A DNA stretch of 64,000 bases, from positions 3,531,001 to 3,595,000 of the forward strand of contig NC_008321.1 of NCBI RefSeq assembly GCF_000014685.1, in the 5' to 3' direction. Both the position numbers and the translations under genes were made by a program. The stretch is from Shewanella sp. MR-4 (GTDB lineage Bacteria; Pseudomonadota; Gammaproteobacteria; Enterobacterales; Shewanellaceae). Below, one piece after another: positions 25,314 through 34,835 of the stretch (the first letter of the stretch is position 1; the number at the start of each line of letters is the position of its first letter). Under the pieces are notes generated by a model. The model did no database searches. It was not told the DNA's origin and worked only from the letters and a program-made list of their open reading frames with translations.

Positions 25314-26576
25314 GTGAAATTAAGGGATAATTTTAAACGTAAAACCATAGACCGCTTAGACTACCGCTATCATCTATTACTGCTGATAGTGCCAATACTG
25401 CTATTCGTCTTATTGTTTGTGTTTAATGCTCCCACCGAAGGCTGGACTATCCTTCCATTGCTGTTTGTCTGTCTTATCTATGTGTTTGCCTACAGCTTAA
25501 TTTATTATCTTCATCAGGGTCGCTTAACGCGGCTATGGCTGCATTTAGAGCAGGTTGTCAGTATTAACGATGCCATTTACGAGCTTGCCCACTTATCGAG
25601 CCAATATAAAAACGAGCATGCGTTTCTCGACGCGCTGCTTAATAAAGCCGTCTGTATCATTAACGGTGCAGAAATGGGCAGCATCATCAAAGTCAACGAA
25701 GAGACCCATAGACTGCATTTCGAATCCGTTGTTGGGCTCGACCTTAACATGCTCAAGCAATTGAATTTTTCCCTCGAGCAATCCTTCGAGTATCGTCTCA
25801 CTAAAGGGAAATGTGACCGTGTAGTTGTGGTCGATGATATGAAAAACATCAATGCCGCCAGCACGCTCACCGAAGAAGAACAACACATCTTACTCACGGC
25901 TGCCAAACATCCTATCCGCTCTACGTTGTCCAGCCCAATACGCATTGACGGCAAACTCTACGGCATGCTTAATCTCGATAGCAGTAGCGTTGGCGCATTT
26001 AGCGACTACGACCGCAATCTGGTCTCTATCCTCACCCATGAAGCCAGCAATGCGATTGCCTTGTATCAAAAATCGCTGCAAATCACCAAATTGGCGAATT
26101 TCGACAATCTCACCGGACTCTATAACCGCAAAAATTTTGAAGATGCCCTACTTCATTGGCAACCCAAGGCACACTTAGGCAGTTATTTGGTGATTATCGA
26201 TATGGATAATCTCAAGACCATTAATGACCAACAGGGGCACCAAGTCGGCGATCTCGCCATTAAGCAAGTGGCTAAGACTATCCTCGGCTTCTGGAAGCAC
26301 AAAGGCATTATCTCGCGTTTTGGCGGCGATGAGTTTGTTGCCCTCTGCCATGGTCCGCTTGAGCAGCTCGAAAACGATCTCGATGCCATGCGCCTCAAGC
26401 TACACCAAGAGTCATCCCTAAACCTTAACTTCAGCGTGGGGATGTCAGCATTTGACAATGATTGGGCCAAGTCCTTTAAACTGGCGGACCATGCTATGTA
26501 TGAGCAAAAACGCGGTAAGAAAAAGGCAGTTAAAGCACTCGAAGCCATTGCGGCTAAGAATCAACTAATGCAATAG
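25314..26576 (+). CDS. Membrane GAF-GGDEF diguanylate cyclase
   Basis: 420 residues, GTG start with AGGGAA upstream. Two membrane helices (about 21-38 and 45-66), a GAF domain (about 90-245), then a GGDEF domain (about 262-410). The catalytic motif RFGGDEF is intact, and metal/substrate residues are seen in DMDNLKTINDQQGHQVGD, so c-di-GMP synthesis is likely. No RxxD inhibitory site is found five residues before GGDEF, so product inhibition through a canonical I-site is unlikely. The GAF ligand is unknown. Alone in its unit between purEK and a convergent lipoprotein gene. Confidence 0.9.
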   Translation: MKLRDNFKRKTIDRLDYRYHLLLLIVPILLFVLLFVFNAPTEGWTILPLLFVCLIYVFAYSLIYYLHQGRLTRLWLHLEQVVSINDAIYELAHLSSQYKNEHAFLDALLNKAVCIINGAEMGSIIKVNEETHRLHFESVVGLDLNMLKQLNFSLEQSFEYRLTKGKCDRVVVVDDMKNINAASTLTEEEQHILLTAAKHPIRSTLSSPIRIDGKLYGMLNLDSSSVGAFSDYDRNLVSILTHEASNAIALYQKSLQITKLANFDNLTGLYNRKNFEDALLHWQPKAHLGSYLVIIDMDNLKTINDQQGHQVGDLAIKQVAKTILGFWKHKGIISRFGGDEFVALCHGPLEQLENDLDAMRLKLHQESSLNLNFSVGMSAFDNDWAKSFKLADHAMYEQKRGKKKAVKALEAIAAKNQLMQ

Positions 26577-26584
26577 ACATATTG

Positions 26585-26613
26585 ATAGGAGCTTACCCTT
26601 GATAAGCTCCTAT
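26585..26613. terminator. Hairpin between the GGDEF gene and the SLT-like gene
   Basis: ATAGGAGCTTA / TAAGCTCCTAT (11 bp, 7-base loop) between convergent stops. No long T-tract follows on either side. Confidence 0.5.
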
Positions 26614-26651
26614 GGCATGGTTTGTAAACTAACGGAAGAGGAAGAATTAGA

Positions 26652-27269
26652 CTAACCGAAAAATAAGCGCCACAGCCAGGAAGAGTCTAAATCTTCTTTA
26701 CAGGTTTTATACTGAGCCGCATAACGCTTAGCCCTGTCATCCACCTTAGCCGCGACTTTGACCAGCCACGCCTTAGACTTATAAGTCCCACGACGATAGC
26801 CACCCCACCCTTCGTGGTAGTTGAGGTATTGCGCCCTCGCATCCCACTTGGAAACCCCATTGATTTTATTGGTCTTGTAAATAAACCAGCCCATAAAATC
26901 CATGGCATCATCAAAATTACTCCGCGAAGACCAGCTGTTTCCCGTCTCGCGGACATAATCATCCCAGGTCATGGTTTTTGCTTGCGCGTAGCCATAGGCA
27001 TCACTGGCTCGCCCGATGGGAATAAATCCTAAAAAATATTCCATTGGCGGCGCGGCATTATGCTTGAAGGAGCTTTCTTGATACATCATCGCCAGCGGCA
27101 CATGCACAGGCACGCCCCATTTATCACGGGTGTCCTTAGCCGCTTCGTACCATGAACGATGCTCTTGGAAAATATCGCAAAGGTTATCGGGAGATTTAGG
27201 CGGAGAAGTGGCACAGCCAGAGAGGAAACCTATGGATGCACATAACAGAGTTGTCGAAAGCCATCTCAT
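26652..27269 (-). CDS. Lytic transglycosylase-like (SLT) lipoprotein
   Basis: 205 residues. Lipobox FLSGC, acylated cysteine 19. The mature part carries a lysozyme-like SLT fold: PLAMMYQESSFKH (the Glu is the expected catalytic acid, about residue 65), SDAYGYAQAKTMTWDDY, and NYHEGWGGYRRGTY. It probably cleaves peptidoglycan glycan strands at the outer membrane. The C-terminus is Lys-rich and short. Preceded upstream on the same strand by another small lipoprotein and gshA, but a hairpin at 27333 separates them. Confidence 0.8.
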   Translation of the reverse strand: MRWLSTTLLCASIGFLSGCATSPPKSPDNLCDIFQEHRSWYEAAKDTRDKWGVPVHVPLAMMYQESSFKHNAAPPMEYFLGFIPIGRASDAYGYAQAKTMTWDDYVRETGNSWSSRSNFDDAMDFMGWFIYKTNKINGVSKWDARAQYLNYHEGWGGYRRGTYKSKAWLVKVAAKVDDRAKRYAAQYKTCKEDLDSSWLWRLFFG

Positions 27270-27332
27270 TAATCGCTTGTTCTCCCAAGAAATAAAACTG
27301 GCCCATCATCGCACAGTCATAGGGTGAGGCAA

Positions 27333-27356
27333 AGCGCCAATCCTGTTTTTGGCGCT
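27333..27356 (-). terminator. Possible terminator after the small lipoprotein gene
   Basis: AGCGCCAA / TTGGCGCT (8 bp, 8-base loop), about 70 bp past the stop at 27426 on the minus strand. The T-tract is weak. Confidence 0.4.
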
Positions 27357-27425
27357 AAGATCACCTTAGCACCTATTATCAGGTCAAACTCATTAACACA
27401 AATGACAATCCGTTGTTAAATCTGA

Positions 27426-27887
27426 TTATTTTGTTTCAGAGCTAAGATCAAACTGGCATTCATGGTTTTCTTGTTGCCACACACCGGGTTCCCAATAGTT
27501 GGTATCTTTACCCATATAGCGCTTATCCGTGTGGAATAAGGCGCCAATATGGTAACGCTGATGCCCTTCGACCTTTAACTTAAAGGTTTTAGGAGTGCGC
27601 GCACTGAGGGACACGCCTAAAGAAGGCGCATCAATCAGCTCGGCGACCGTGAACTCATATTCCCCCGGCGCCAATTGATAATTAGGTTTAGACACCACGG
27701 GCTTACCATTGAGATGGGTCACCACTACGCGATACCAATGGGTGCTAGCATCGGGCTGTAAATACCCAGACACAGTCCCGCAACTTAAGTCATCTTCAGG
27801 CGAGGAGGCGCAACCAGACAAGAATGCCGTGAGCCCGAGTAGACTGGCGGCTAGGGTAAGTTTGTGCCCGGTTAAATAGTGACTCAT
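27426..27887 (-). CDS. Uncharacterised lipoprotein
   Basis: 153 residues. Signal peptide with lipobox FLSGC, acylated cysteine 26. The mature domain is beta-rich (HWYRVVVTHLNGKPV, LAPGEYEFTVAELI, TFKLKVEGHQRYHIGALF), suggesting a small sandwich fold. I do not recognise a named family. Its ATG overlaps the gshA stop (TAATG), so it is translated from the gshA message. Three cysteines beyond the acylated one or near it (36, 147) could form a disulfide. No function is claimed. Confidence 0.75.
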   Translation of the reverse strand: MSHYLTGHKLTLAASLLGLTAFLSGCASSPEDDLSCGTVSGYLQPDASTHWYRVVVTHLNGKPVVSKPNYQLAPGEYEFTVAELIDAPSLGVSLSARTPKTFKLKVEGHQRYHIGALFHTDKRYMGKDTNYWEPGVWQQENHECQFDLSSETK

Positions 27888-29458
27888 TAGGATGAAGTCC
27901 CGAAATAGTCCGTCAGATAATCATCAAAGGATACTGCACTTTGCACCGCTTCGATGTCCGCTTGCTTATTAAGCGATGCTTGCGCCTCGGCTTGATAATC
28001 GCTGACAACCTCGGCCGATAAGGGGTAATCCATAAAATATTGGTGATATTGCTGCGCCAGTGACATCACCCATTGTCCATGGTCTTGGCCTTTGGTGATT
28101 AATTGCTGAATGACTTGCCCAGACAAGGTCTTTTGTGGGTCATTCACGGCTTCACGCCAATGGGCTAAGGCCGCTTGGTACTCCTGTTTATCGCCATCGA
28201 GTAACTTAGCCAATGAATCCAAATGCTCAAACAGATCCAAAAGCCACGTTTGCAGTGAACGCGTTCCTGTCTCGGTTAATAACTCGAGCCCAGGCTTACG
28301 GCCTTCAAGCACAACAGATTTTAAGTTAGCACTTAAACGGGCTTCTTCTGCCGCATCGGACTTAGGCGACTCGGTTAATAAGCAATAGAGTAAGAACAAG
28401 TCGAGAAAACGCACTTGGTTCTCTTCAATCCCAATCGGGCTGAAGGGGTTCACATCTAATGCACGCACCTCAATATACTCAACCCCTGCACGTGCAAGGG
28501 CTTCGGAGGGCTTCTCACCACTTTTGGTGACGCGCTTAGCGCGGATAGGCGAGTAAAATTCGTTTTCAATTTGCAGCACATTAGCATTGAGCTGGCGATA
28601 TTCACCATCCACTTTCACGCCGATATTGGCAAAGTTGGCCGATGGCATCTTAATCGCGGCTCTCACCCCAGCCAGATACTCGGGCAGGGAGTTATAGCTA
28701 ATGTTAAGATCTTCCTGCTCTTTATTGGTGTAACCCAGATCGCTCATCCGCAGCGAAGTCGCATAGGGTAGATACAGGGTGCCGCGACCCGATTTTTCAA
28801 AGCGTAAATCGGTCTTCTGCCCTTTGATAAAGGAGCTGCACAGCGCAGGCGATGCCCCAAACAGATAAGGTAATACCCAGACTAAACGGCGGTAATTGCG
28901 AATAAGGCCAAAGTAAGATTCGGAGATAAAATCCTCGAAGCTCACGCTTTTGTCACTCAACTCATAGAGGCTTTGCCACAATTCCTGTGATACCGAGAAG
29001 TTAAAATGCACCCCAGAGATGATCTGCATCAAGGCACCATAACGGTAGGTTAAGCCCTTGCGATACAAGGTTTTCATCTTACCCGTGTTAGAGCTGCCAT
29101 AACGGGCGACCGGAATATTCTGCTCATCCTTCACGTAACATGGCATGCTCACGGGCCACAGGCGCTGACCATGCAAATGACGCACGCTAAAGGCATGGGT
29201 CTCGGTGAGTCCTTGCAATAGGGGACCAACTTGATTGTTTACCGGCGTGATAAATTCAAGCAGTGCTTCACTGTAATCTGTCGTAATGCGCGAATGCGTT
29301 AATGCCGAGCCAAGCTCTAATGGATGACCATCTAACGCAAGGTAGCCTGACTCGTCGATACGCAGCGCTTCACGCTCAATTCCACGTAACATGCCAAGGA
29401 GTGCGGCACGCCCTTGAGCGTCCGAGAAATGTTGTACTAATTCATTGAATGGCTTCAA
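27887..29458 (-). CDS. gshA: Glutamate-cysteine ligase
   Basis: Joins glutamate and cysteine, first step of glutathione synthesis. About 523 residues if it starts at the TTG at 29458, giving (M)KPFNELVQHF, with GAGAAG about seven bases upstream; E. coli GshA has 518. The frame stays open to 29548 without an ATG, so the TTG is an inference. Proteobacterial-type signatures: GIEREALRI near residue 30, DYSEALLEFITP, HFNFSVS, and YIEVRALDVNPFSP. Upstream gene on the same strand is an M16 protease, separated by a terminator. A small lipoprotein gene overlaps its stop. Confidence 0.94.
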   Translation of the reverse strand: MKPFNELVQHFSDAQGRAALLGMLRGIEREALRIDESGYLALDGHPLELGSALTHSRITTDYSEALLEFITPVNNQVGPLLQGLTETHAFSVRHLHGQRLWPVSMPCYVKDEQNIPVARYGSSNTGKMKTLYRKGLTYRYGALMQIISGVHFNFSVSQELWQSLYELSDKSVSFEDFISESYFGLIRNYRRLVWVLPYLFGASPALCSSFIKGQKTDLRFEKSGRGTLYLPYATSLRMSDLGYTNKEQEDLNISYNSLPEYLAGVRAAIKMPSANFANIGVKVDGEYRQLNANVLQIENEFYSPIRAKRVTKSGEKPSEALARAGVEYIEVRALDVNPFSPIGIEENQVRFLDLFLLYCLLTESPKSDAAEEARLSANLKSVVLEGRKPGLELLTETGTRSLQTWLLDLFEHLDSLAKLLDGDKQEYQAALAHWREAVNDPQKTLSGQVIQQLITKGQDHGQWVMSLAQQYHQYFMDYPLSAEVVSDYQAEAQASLNKQADIEAVQSAVSFDDYLTDYFGTSS

Positions 29459-29606
29459 TTTGCGCTTCTCTGATTGGTGATTCGCTATCGCGACAAGGTT
29501 AACAGTCAGACCTTTATTTTGAGGCTTATCTTTCAAAATACGCCTCAAAATAAATCTAAACCTGTCCGTGGAGCAAGCCTAATTACATTCTTCTGCAATA
29601 AAACGC

Positions 29607-29636
29607 AGACGGTGACAGCTAATGCTGTCACCGTCT
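29607..29636 (-). terminator. Terminator after the M16 protease gene
   Basis: AGACGGTGACAGC-TAAT-GCTGTCACCGTCT: a perfect 13-bp GC-rich stem about 85 bp past the protease stop and before gshA. On the minus strand it is followed by GCGTTTTATT. Confidence 0.75.
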
Positions 29637-29719
29637 TACTCGTTAATACTTTAGACTGGCAGCGAGGTTGTGCCGCACAATTAGCTTGTCTGCAATTTAT
29701 ATTGGGTCGAAAAGCTAAT

Positions 29720-32551
29720 TTACAATACTAAAGTTTCAATTGGATAGCCTAAAGTTGCTAAATCCGCTTCAATTTTCGCCTTATCTCCCACCACTAAGAT
29801 GATCATTTTCGAGATATCTAGCTCGGAAGCCGCGAGGGCATTGAGTTCATCTTTTGTTACAGTATTTATAATTTTGTCCTGCTCGGTAGTAAAATCTTGG
29901 CTCAGCTGGTAACGCTGGATCATCCGCATAAAGCCCGCCTTCTGATAAGGCGTCTCATAATCCAATGCTTGCCCTTGGGAAACCGAGTTACGCATAAAGC
30001 CGAGCTCAGTGTCTGTCATCCCATTTTGCTGATAGGCTTTGATCTCTTTGATAAATTCATTTACCGCCTTGGCGGTCACATCGGTACGCACATCACTCGA
30101 GGCCACAAAATCACCGACTTCGACGCCACCGGTAAATGAGCTGCGAGCCCCATAGGTATACCCCTTGTTTTCACGTAGGTTGAGGTTAATACGGCTATTG
30201 AAGGCGCCACCGAGCGGATAGTTCATCAGGTAAGATTTAAAATAATTACCCGTTGCATCATAGGGTAAGGCACGTTTCGCAATGTTAATCACCGACTGAG
30301 CGGCGCCCGGTTTATCGATCAGATAGATAGTCCCGCCCTTCAGCGCAGGGAATGATTTAAGCGGCGGCAATCTACTCGCCTCCCCTTGCCATTGACTCAA
30401 TCCTGCAAGTTTGGGTAGCAATGCACTTTCAGGCAGATTCGCTACCGTAATGATTTTAGCGTTCGCACCACGGTACTGTTCGGCGTAAAACGCCTTCACA
30501 TCCGCAAGTGTCAGCGCGGCAACGGAATCTAAGGTCCCTGCATCGCTGACGCCTTGAGCGTTATTCTTACCATAGAGCAAGCTATACAGCGCAGAGTTAG
30601 CGACATAGCCGGGGTCTGACTGCATATGCTGAATTTGCTGCAACTGTTGCTGCTTCACCCGCGCAAAGTCGGCCTCGTTAAACGCAGGCTGGAACAGCTT
30701 TTCTTCCAATATGGCTAAGGTTTCATCCAAGTGCTCGGTGAGCGCCGACACCTTAATCGTGCTTTGGGATTCGGAGGCACTAAAGTCCACCGTACTGCCG
30801 AGCATCTCAAGCGCCTGCGACAATTGCTCTGTTGAGCGCTTTTGAGTCGACTCATTCAGCATCTCAGCGGTTAAGCTTGCCAGACCCGCCTTTTCAACGG
30901 GCACTAATCTGTGTCCGCCGTTAAGATAAATCACTAACTCCACAGTCGGGGTTTCGCTGCTTTGAGTGCCCATCACTTCGATACCATTGGCTAACTTAGT
31001 CGTCCAAATTGTCGGGACTTTAAGCACGGGCGCCGCGCCCGTGGCTGGCATTGTTGAGCGGTCGAAACTTGACACCAACTTAGCAGTAGGTAAATCCCCC
31101 TCTACAGCCGTATTCGCCACGGGCAAGGTTTGAGGGGTGAAGTTATCCGGATGAGCGACTAAAGCCGTCATTCCCTGCGGTACCACACTCATCACCACCA
31201 TAGGCTTGTCTTTGATGTACTTTTTAAATACCCGCATCACATCGTCTTTGGTCACATTGGCGTAGCGCGCAAGGTCTACTCCAATCTTATTCGGCTCACC
31301 AAACATGGTTTGATTCAAGGCAAGCATAGACACTTTGCCTTTTACGCTCTGCAAGCCAAAAATGGTATCGGCCTCAAACTGTACTTTCACTTTTTGCAGG
31401 TCATCGTCGGTAACGCCGCGCTGCTCAAACTCATTAATCGAGTCGAGAATGCGCTGTTCAAGCTCGGCTAAGGTCGCGCCCTTTTGCGGATTGGCTAAGG
31501 CATAAATCGACATCTGACAGGCTAACTCTTGGCAGGGTTGGCTCACGCTTGCCTGCACGGCATAACCATCCTTCACAAGGTTTTTGTACACGAGTGAGGT
31601 TTTACCGCCACCGAGGATATTGGCTAATAAGTCCAGAGCGGCTTCATCGGGATGGCTGGCATACACAGTCGGAAAGCCGATACGGATCAGCGGCAGATGC
31701 ACGTTATCTTCCATCGAGATATAGCGCGTCTTATCGAGCGTAACTAAGGTCTTAGGCTCAGGTTGAACCTCGGGACCACGGGGGATTTCGCCAAAGTATT
31801 TGTTTACCCAGGCTAAGGCTTGCAGTTCATCAAAATCGCCGCCAATGGTCAGCGTGGCGTTATTCGGACCGTACCAGCGCTGGAAAAAGTGTTTCACATC
31901 ATCCACTGTGGCGCGGTTAAGATCCTCTGGCCAGCCGATCACAGGCCAAGAATAGGGATGACCAATCGGGAACATCGCCTGATTAAAGCGCTCGCTCATT
32001 CGGCCATAGGGTTGATTATCAATGCGTTGAGCGCGCTCGTTTTTCACTGTCTCGCGCTGTACTTCAAACTTTTCGCTGGTTAGCGCCGGCAACAAAAAGC
32101 CCATGCGGTCAGACTCGAGCCACAGCATTTTTTCGAGCTGGTTGCTAGGGACTGTCTCAAAGTAGTTGGTTCTATCGGTATTGGTAGAGCCGTTCAGCGT
32201 GCCCCCCGCCTCGGTTACCACCTCAAAATGTTGCTCATCGGCGACGTGCTCAGAGCCTTGGAACATCATATGTTCGAATAAATGGGCGAACCCTGAACGG
32301 CCTGCCAGTTCTCTGGCCGAGCCGACGTGATAAGTCACATCGACATGCACTAAGGGATCAGAATGATCTTGATGCAAAATAACCGTTAAACCATTAGCAA
32401 GCTGATATTTTTTAAAAGGAATACCGACTTCAGAGTCCGTCAGTTGTACATTCTCAATTAACTTTACGCCCACGGGTAATTGAGTTGAGGTTTCGGTAGC
32501 ACAACCTGCAAGTGCGGCAGAAATTGCAACCGCTAATATCCATTTTTTCAA
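29720..32551 (-). CDS. M16 (pitrilysin) family zinc protease lipoprotein
   Basis: 943 residues from a TTG at 32551. This gives a textbook lipoprotein signal (MKKWILAVAISAALAGC, acylated cysteine 17), and AGGGGAA lies six bases upstream. The ATG at 32569 lacks a ribosome site and adds seven residues. The first M16 domain carries the inverted zinc motif HLFEH near residue 80, with the distal Glu in RETVKNERAQR. The second half is a paired, catalytically inactive M16 domain. Probably a periplasmic/outer-membrane peptidase that degrades peptides. Monocistronic; terminator at 29607. Confidence 0.92.
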   Translation of the reverse strand: MKKWILAVAISAALAGCATETSTQLPVGVKLIENVQLTDSEVGIPFKKYQLANGLTVILHQDHSDPLVHVDVTYHVGSARELAGRSGFAHLFEHMMFQGSEHVADEQHFEVVTEAGGTLNGSTNTDRTNYFETVPSNQLEKMLWLESDRMGFLLPALTSEKFEVQRETVKNERAQRIDNQPYGRMSERFNQAMFPIGHPYSWPVIGWPEDLNRATVDDVKHFFQRWYGPNNATLTIGGDFDELQALAWVNKYFGEIPRGPEVQPEPKTLVTLDKTRYISMEDNVHLPLIRIGFPTVYASHPDEAALDLLANILGGGKTSLVYKNLVKDGYAVQASVSQPCQELACQMSIYALANPQKGATLAELEQRILDSINEFEQRGVTDDDLQKVKVQFEADTIFGLQSVKGKVSMLALNQTMFGEPNKIGVDLARYANVTKDDVMRVFKKYIKDKPMVVMSVVPQGMTALVAHPDNFTPQTLPVANTAVEGDLPTAKLVSSFDRSTMPATGAAPVLKVPTIWTTKLANGIEVMGTQSSETPTVELVIYLNGGHRLVPVEKAGLASLTAEMLNESTQKRSTEQLSQALEMLGSTVDFSASESQSTIKVSALTEHLDETLAILEEKLFQPAFNEADFARVKQQQLQQIQHMQSDPGYVANSALYSLLYGKNNAQGVSDAGTLDSVAALTLADVKAFYAEQYRGANAKIITVANLPESALLPKLAGLSQWQGEASRLPPLKSFPALKGGTIYLIDKPGAAQSVINIAKRALPYDATGNYFKSYLMNYPLGGAFNSRINLNLRENKGYTYGARSSFTGGVEVGDFVASSDVRTDVTAKAVNEFIKEIKAYQQNGMTDTELGFMRNSVSQGQALDYETPYQKAGFMRMIQRYQLSQDFTTEQDKIINTVTKDELNALAASELDISKMIILVVGDKAKIEADLATLGYPIETLVL

Positions 32552-32710
32552 GGTATTCCCCTTATACATCAATAGGCTAAAAAATTAGCCCCAGTAGAAT
32601 GCTCGGTATCAATAATGAGTTAAGACTCATTAAGCCCTACAAAGTTCCAAGTAATACAAGGACTTCCTTTGCAGCGTTATCATCCTTTAACCGAGCAACG
32701 TGTTTAAAAA

Positions 32711-33136
32711 CTAACTAAACCAATGTAATGCGGCAGCGGCAACTATCAGATAACGAAGCGTTTTGCCAATTAAGATCATCAGTAAGGCGGGTAACACGCG
32801 AAGCTTTAACCACCCCGCCAATAAACATAGTAGATCACCAACTACAGGCGCCCACGACAACAATAGCGACCAAACGCCGTAACGCTCAATAAGGGCTAAG
32901 GCTTTGGCATGCTTTCCCTCACTTAGGGCCTCGGGGGACTTTGCAAACCGGCCGATACGCCCTAGATAAAAACTCGTCATCGCCCCTAAGGTATTGCCGA
33001 CACTGGCCACCACCACTAATGCGACCCAAGCTTGCGGCGCTTTATTCAGCAACGCAATCAGTAAAACTTCTGATCCTCCCGGTAACAAGGTCGCGGCTAA
33101 AAAAGCCCCAGAAAACATCATACTTAATTCAGACAT
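32711..33136 (-). CDS. yqaA: YqaA-family inner-membrane protein (DedA/VTT superfamily)
   Basis: 141 residues, about four hydrophobic segments. FLAATLLPGGSEVLLIALL and SVGNTLGAMTSFYLGR match YqaA (E. coli, 142 residues), a short DedA-like member; LLSWAPVVGDLLCLLAGWLKL is the conserved C-terminal block. Function is not established; DedA relatives move lipids or support membrane potential. Divergent from the DAACS symporter gene. Confidence 0.85.
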   Translation of the reverse strand: MSELSMMFSGAFLAATLLPGGSEVLLIALLNKAPQAWVALVVVASVGNTLGAMTSFYLGRIGRFAKSPEALSEGKHAKALALIERYGVWSLLLSWAPVVGDLLCLLAGWLKLRVLPALLMILIGKTLRYLIVAAAALHWFS

Positions 33137-33423
33137 AAAAGCTTACTCTATGAAATTGCAGCTCTTTCACGCTCTCGAACAGAGAACTACCACAGCGTTA
33201 AAAGGATGTAGCGACTAACCATTTCACAACAAACTCATTTATCACAATAAGTTATAAGAAAATCGGTTTGTTATAACCCTATCACAGCCGATACAATGCC
33301 TTTAATGGCAAAAAATGTCCTGTACCTGACTCGTCGCTTGGTATAAGTTCACTCACTTCAAGTGGATACTCATACTAGCATCTCAGGTCCATGGGCTTGT
33401 AATGATATATTTTTGGAAAACAC

Positions 33424-34677
33424 ATGATCCTTCAAACCATTAGCCGCATTCCTTTTTGGCAAAAAGTCCTCGCAGGCTTCATTTTAGGTGCGCTCGTTGG
33501 CGTACTTTTAGGTGAAACCGCCACTGTGCTTAAACCGCTTGGCGATTTGTTTATCAGCGCCATTAAGATGCTGGTTGCGCCACTGGTCTTCTGTGCGATT
33601 GTGGTCAGTATTACCTCGCTCGGCTCTCAAACGAATCTCAAACGCTTAAGTCTTAAGACCTTAGGCATGTTCATGCTGACAGGCACTATCGCCTCACTGA
33701 TAGGTTTAGCTGTTGGCTCGCTTATCGATATGGGCGGCACAATGCAACTGGCAACCACGGAAGTGCGTGAGCGCAATATTCCAGGCTTTGCGCAGGTGCT
33801 GCTCAATATGATCCCAGTGAATCCCTTTGCCTCACTGGCGGATGGAAAAGTACTGCAGATCATTGTATTTGCCGCATTAGTCGGGATCGCCATCAACAAG
33901 GTTGGCGAGAAAGCCGAGCCACTAAAACGCACCATCGAAGCGGGTGCCGAAGTTATGTTCCAACTGACACGCATGGTGCTAAAACTCACCCCAATCGGCG
34001 TGTTTGGTTTAATGGCTTGGGTAGTGGGTGAATATGGTTTATCGACCCTATTACCTCTAGGTAAATTTATCGCCGCTATCTATATTGCCGCCCTTATCCA
34101 TATGATTTTTGTCTACGGCGGACTAGTGAAATTTGCCGCGGGTTTAAGCCCTGTGCAATTTTTCCGTAAGGCCATGCCGGCGCAATTAGTGGCTTTTAGT
34201 ACCTCTTCAAGCTTCGGCACTCTGCCTGCGAGTACCAGAGCGGTTGAGACCATGGGTGTTTCAAAGCGTTATAGCGCCTTCGTTATGCCGCTCGGCGCTA
34301 CCATGAACATGGATGGCTGTGGTGGTATCTACCCTGCGATTGCCGCAATTTTTATCGCTCAAATTTACGGTATTCCACTCGATACCTTAGATTATGTGAT
34401 GATTGCCGTTACAGCCACGGTGGCCTCAGTCGGTACGGCTGGCGTGCCAGGCAGCGCCATGGTGATGTTAACTGTTACCTTAGGCGTGATTGGTTTACCC
34501 CTAGAAGGTATCGCCTTTATTGCCGCCATCGACCGTATTATCGATATGATCCGCACCGCGACCAACGTCACAGGCGATATGATGACCGCCGTAGTGATTG
34601 GCAAATCTGAAAATGAGCTTGATGTTGATCAGTTTTACAACAACGAGACTCAAACGGCTGCCATTGCCGATAATTAA
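33424..34677 (+). CDS. Dicarboxylate/amino acid:cation symporter (DAACS family)
   Basis: 417 residues. Takes up glutamate/aspartate or C4-dicarboxylates with protons or sodium. Family motifs: the serine-rich re-entrant STSSSFGTLPASTR, then MNMDGCGG (sodium/substrate motif NMDG) and GVPGSAMVMLTVTL. Eight membrane helices and two hairpins are expected. Of the E. coli paralogues GltP and DctA, I cannot choose by eye. ATG at 33424; the Shine-Dalgarno is weak. An imperfect inverted repeat (GTTATAA...TTATAAC, about 33250-33277) lies upstream. Terminator at 34712. Confidence 0.92.
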   Translation: MILQTISRIPFWQKVLAGFILGALVGVLLGETATVLKPLGDLFISAIKMLVAPLVFCAIVVSITSLGSQTNLKRLSLKTLGMFMLTGTIASLIGLAVGSLIDMGGTMQLATTEVRERNIPGFAQVLLNMIPVNPFASLADGKVLQIIVFAALVGIAINKVGEKAEPLKRTIEAGAEVMFQLTRMVLKLTPIGVFGLMAWVVGEYGLSTLLPLGKFIAAIYIAALIHMIFVYGGLVKFAAGLSPVQFFRKAMPAQLVAFSTSSSFGTLPASTRAVETMGVSKRYSAFVMPLGATMNMDGCGGIYPAIAAIFIAQIYGIPLDTLDYVMIAVTATVASVGTAGVPGSAMVMLTVTLGVIGLPLEGIAFIAAIDRIIDMIRTATNVTGDMMTAVVIGKSENELDVDQFYNNETQTAAIADN

Positions 34678-34711
34678 TCACTCAGGGTAAATCATTAAAG
34701 ATTTATCCAAT

Positions 34712-34739
34712 AAAAAGACCGCAAATGCGGTCTTTTTTA
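34712..34739 (+). terminator. Terminator of the DAACS symporter gene
   Basis: AAAAAGACCGC-AAAT-GCGGTCTTTTTTA: a perfect stem with a strong T-tract. Confidence 0.92.
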
Positions 34740-34835
34740 TTATCCGTATTTCACTTATTGCGAATAAAACGTCCATGACTTTCGGCCAAGCAAGCTGTTA
34801 AACTCTTCACTTATTTACCCAAAGTAGAATGAAGC

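Noticed and set aside
33250..33277. GTTATAA...TTATAAC repeat before the DAACS gene as an operator
   Set aside because: Arms are 7 bp with 13 bases between, AT-rich, and match no known regulator; mentioned but not called.
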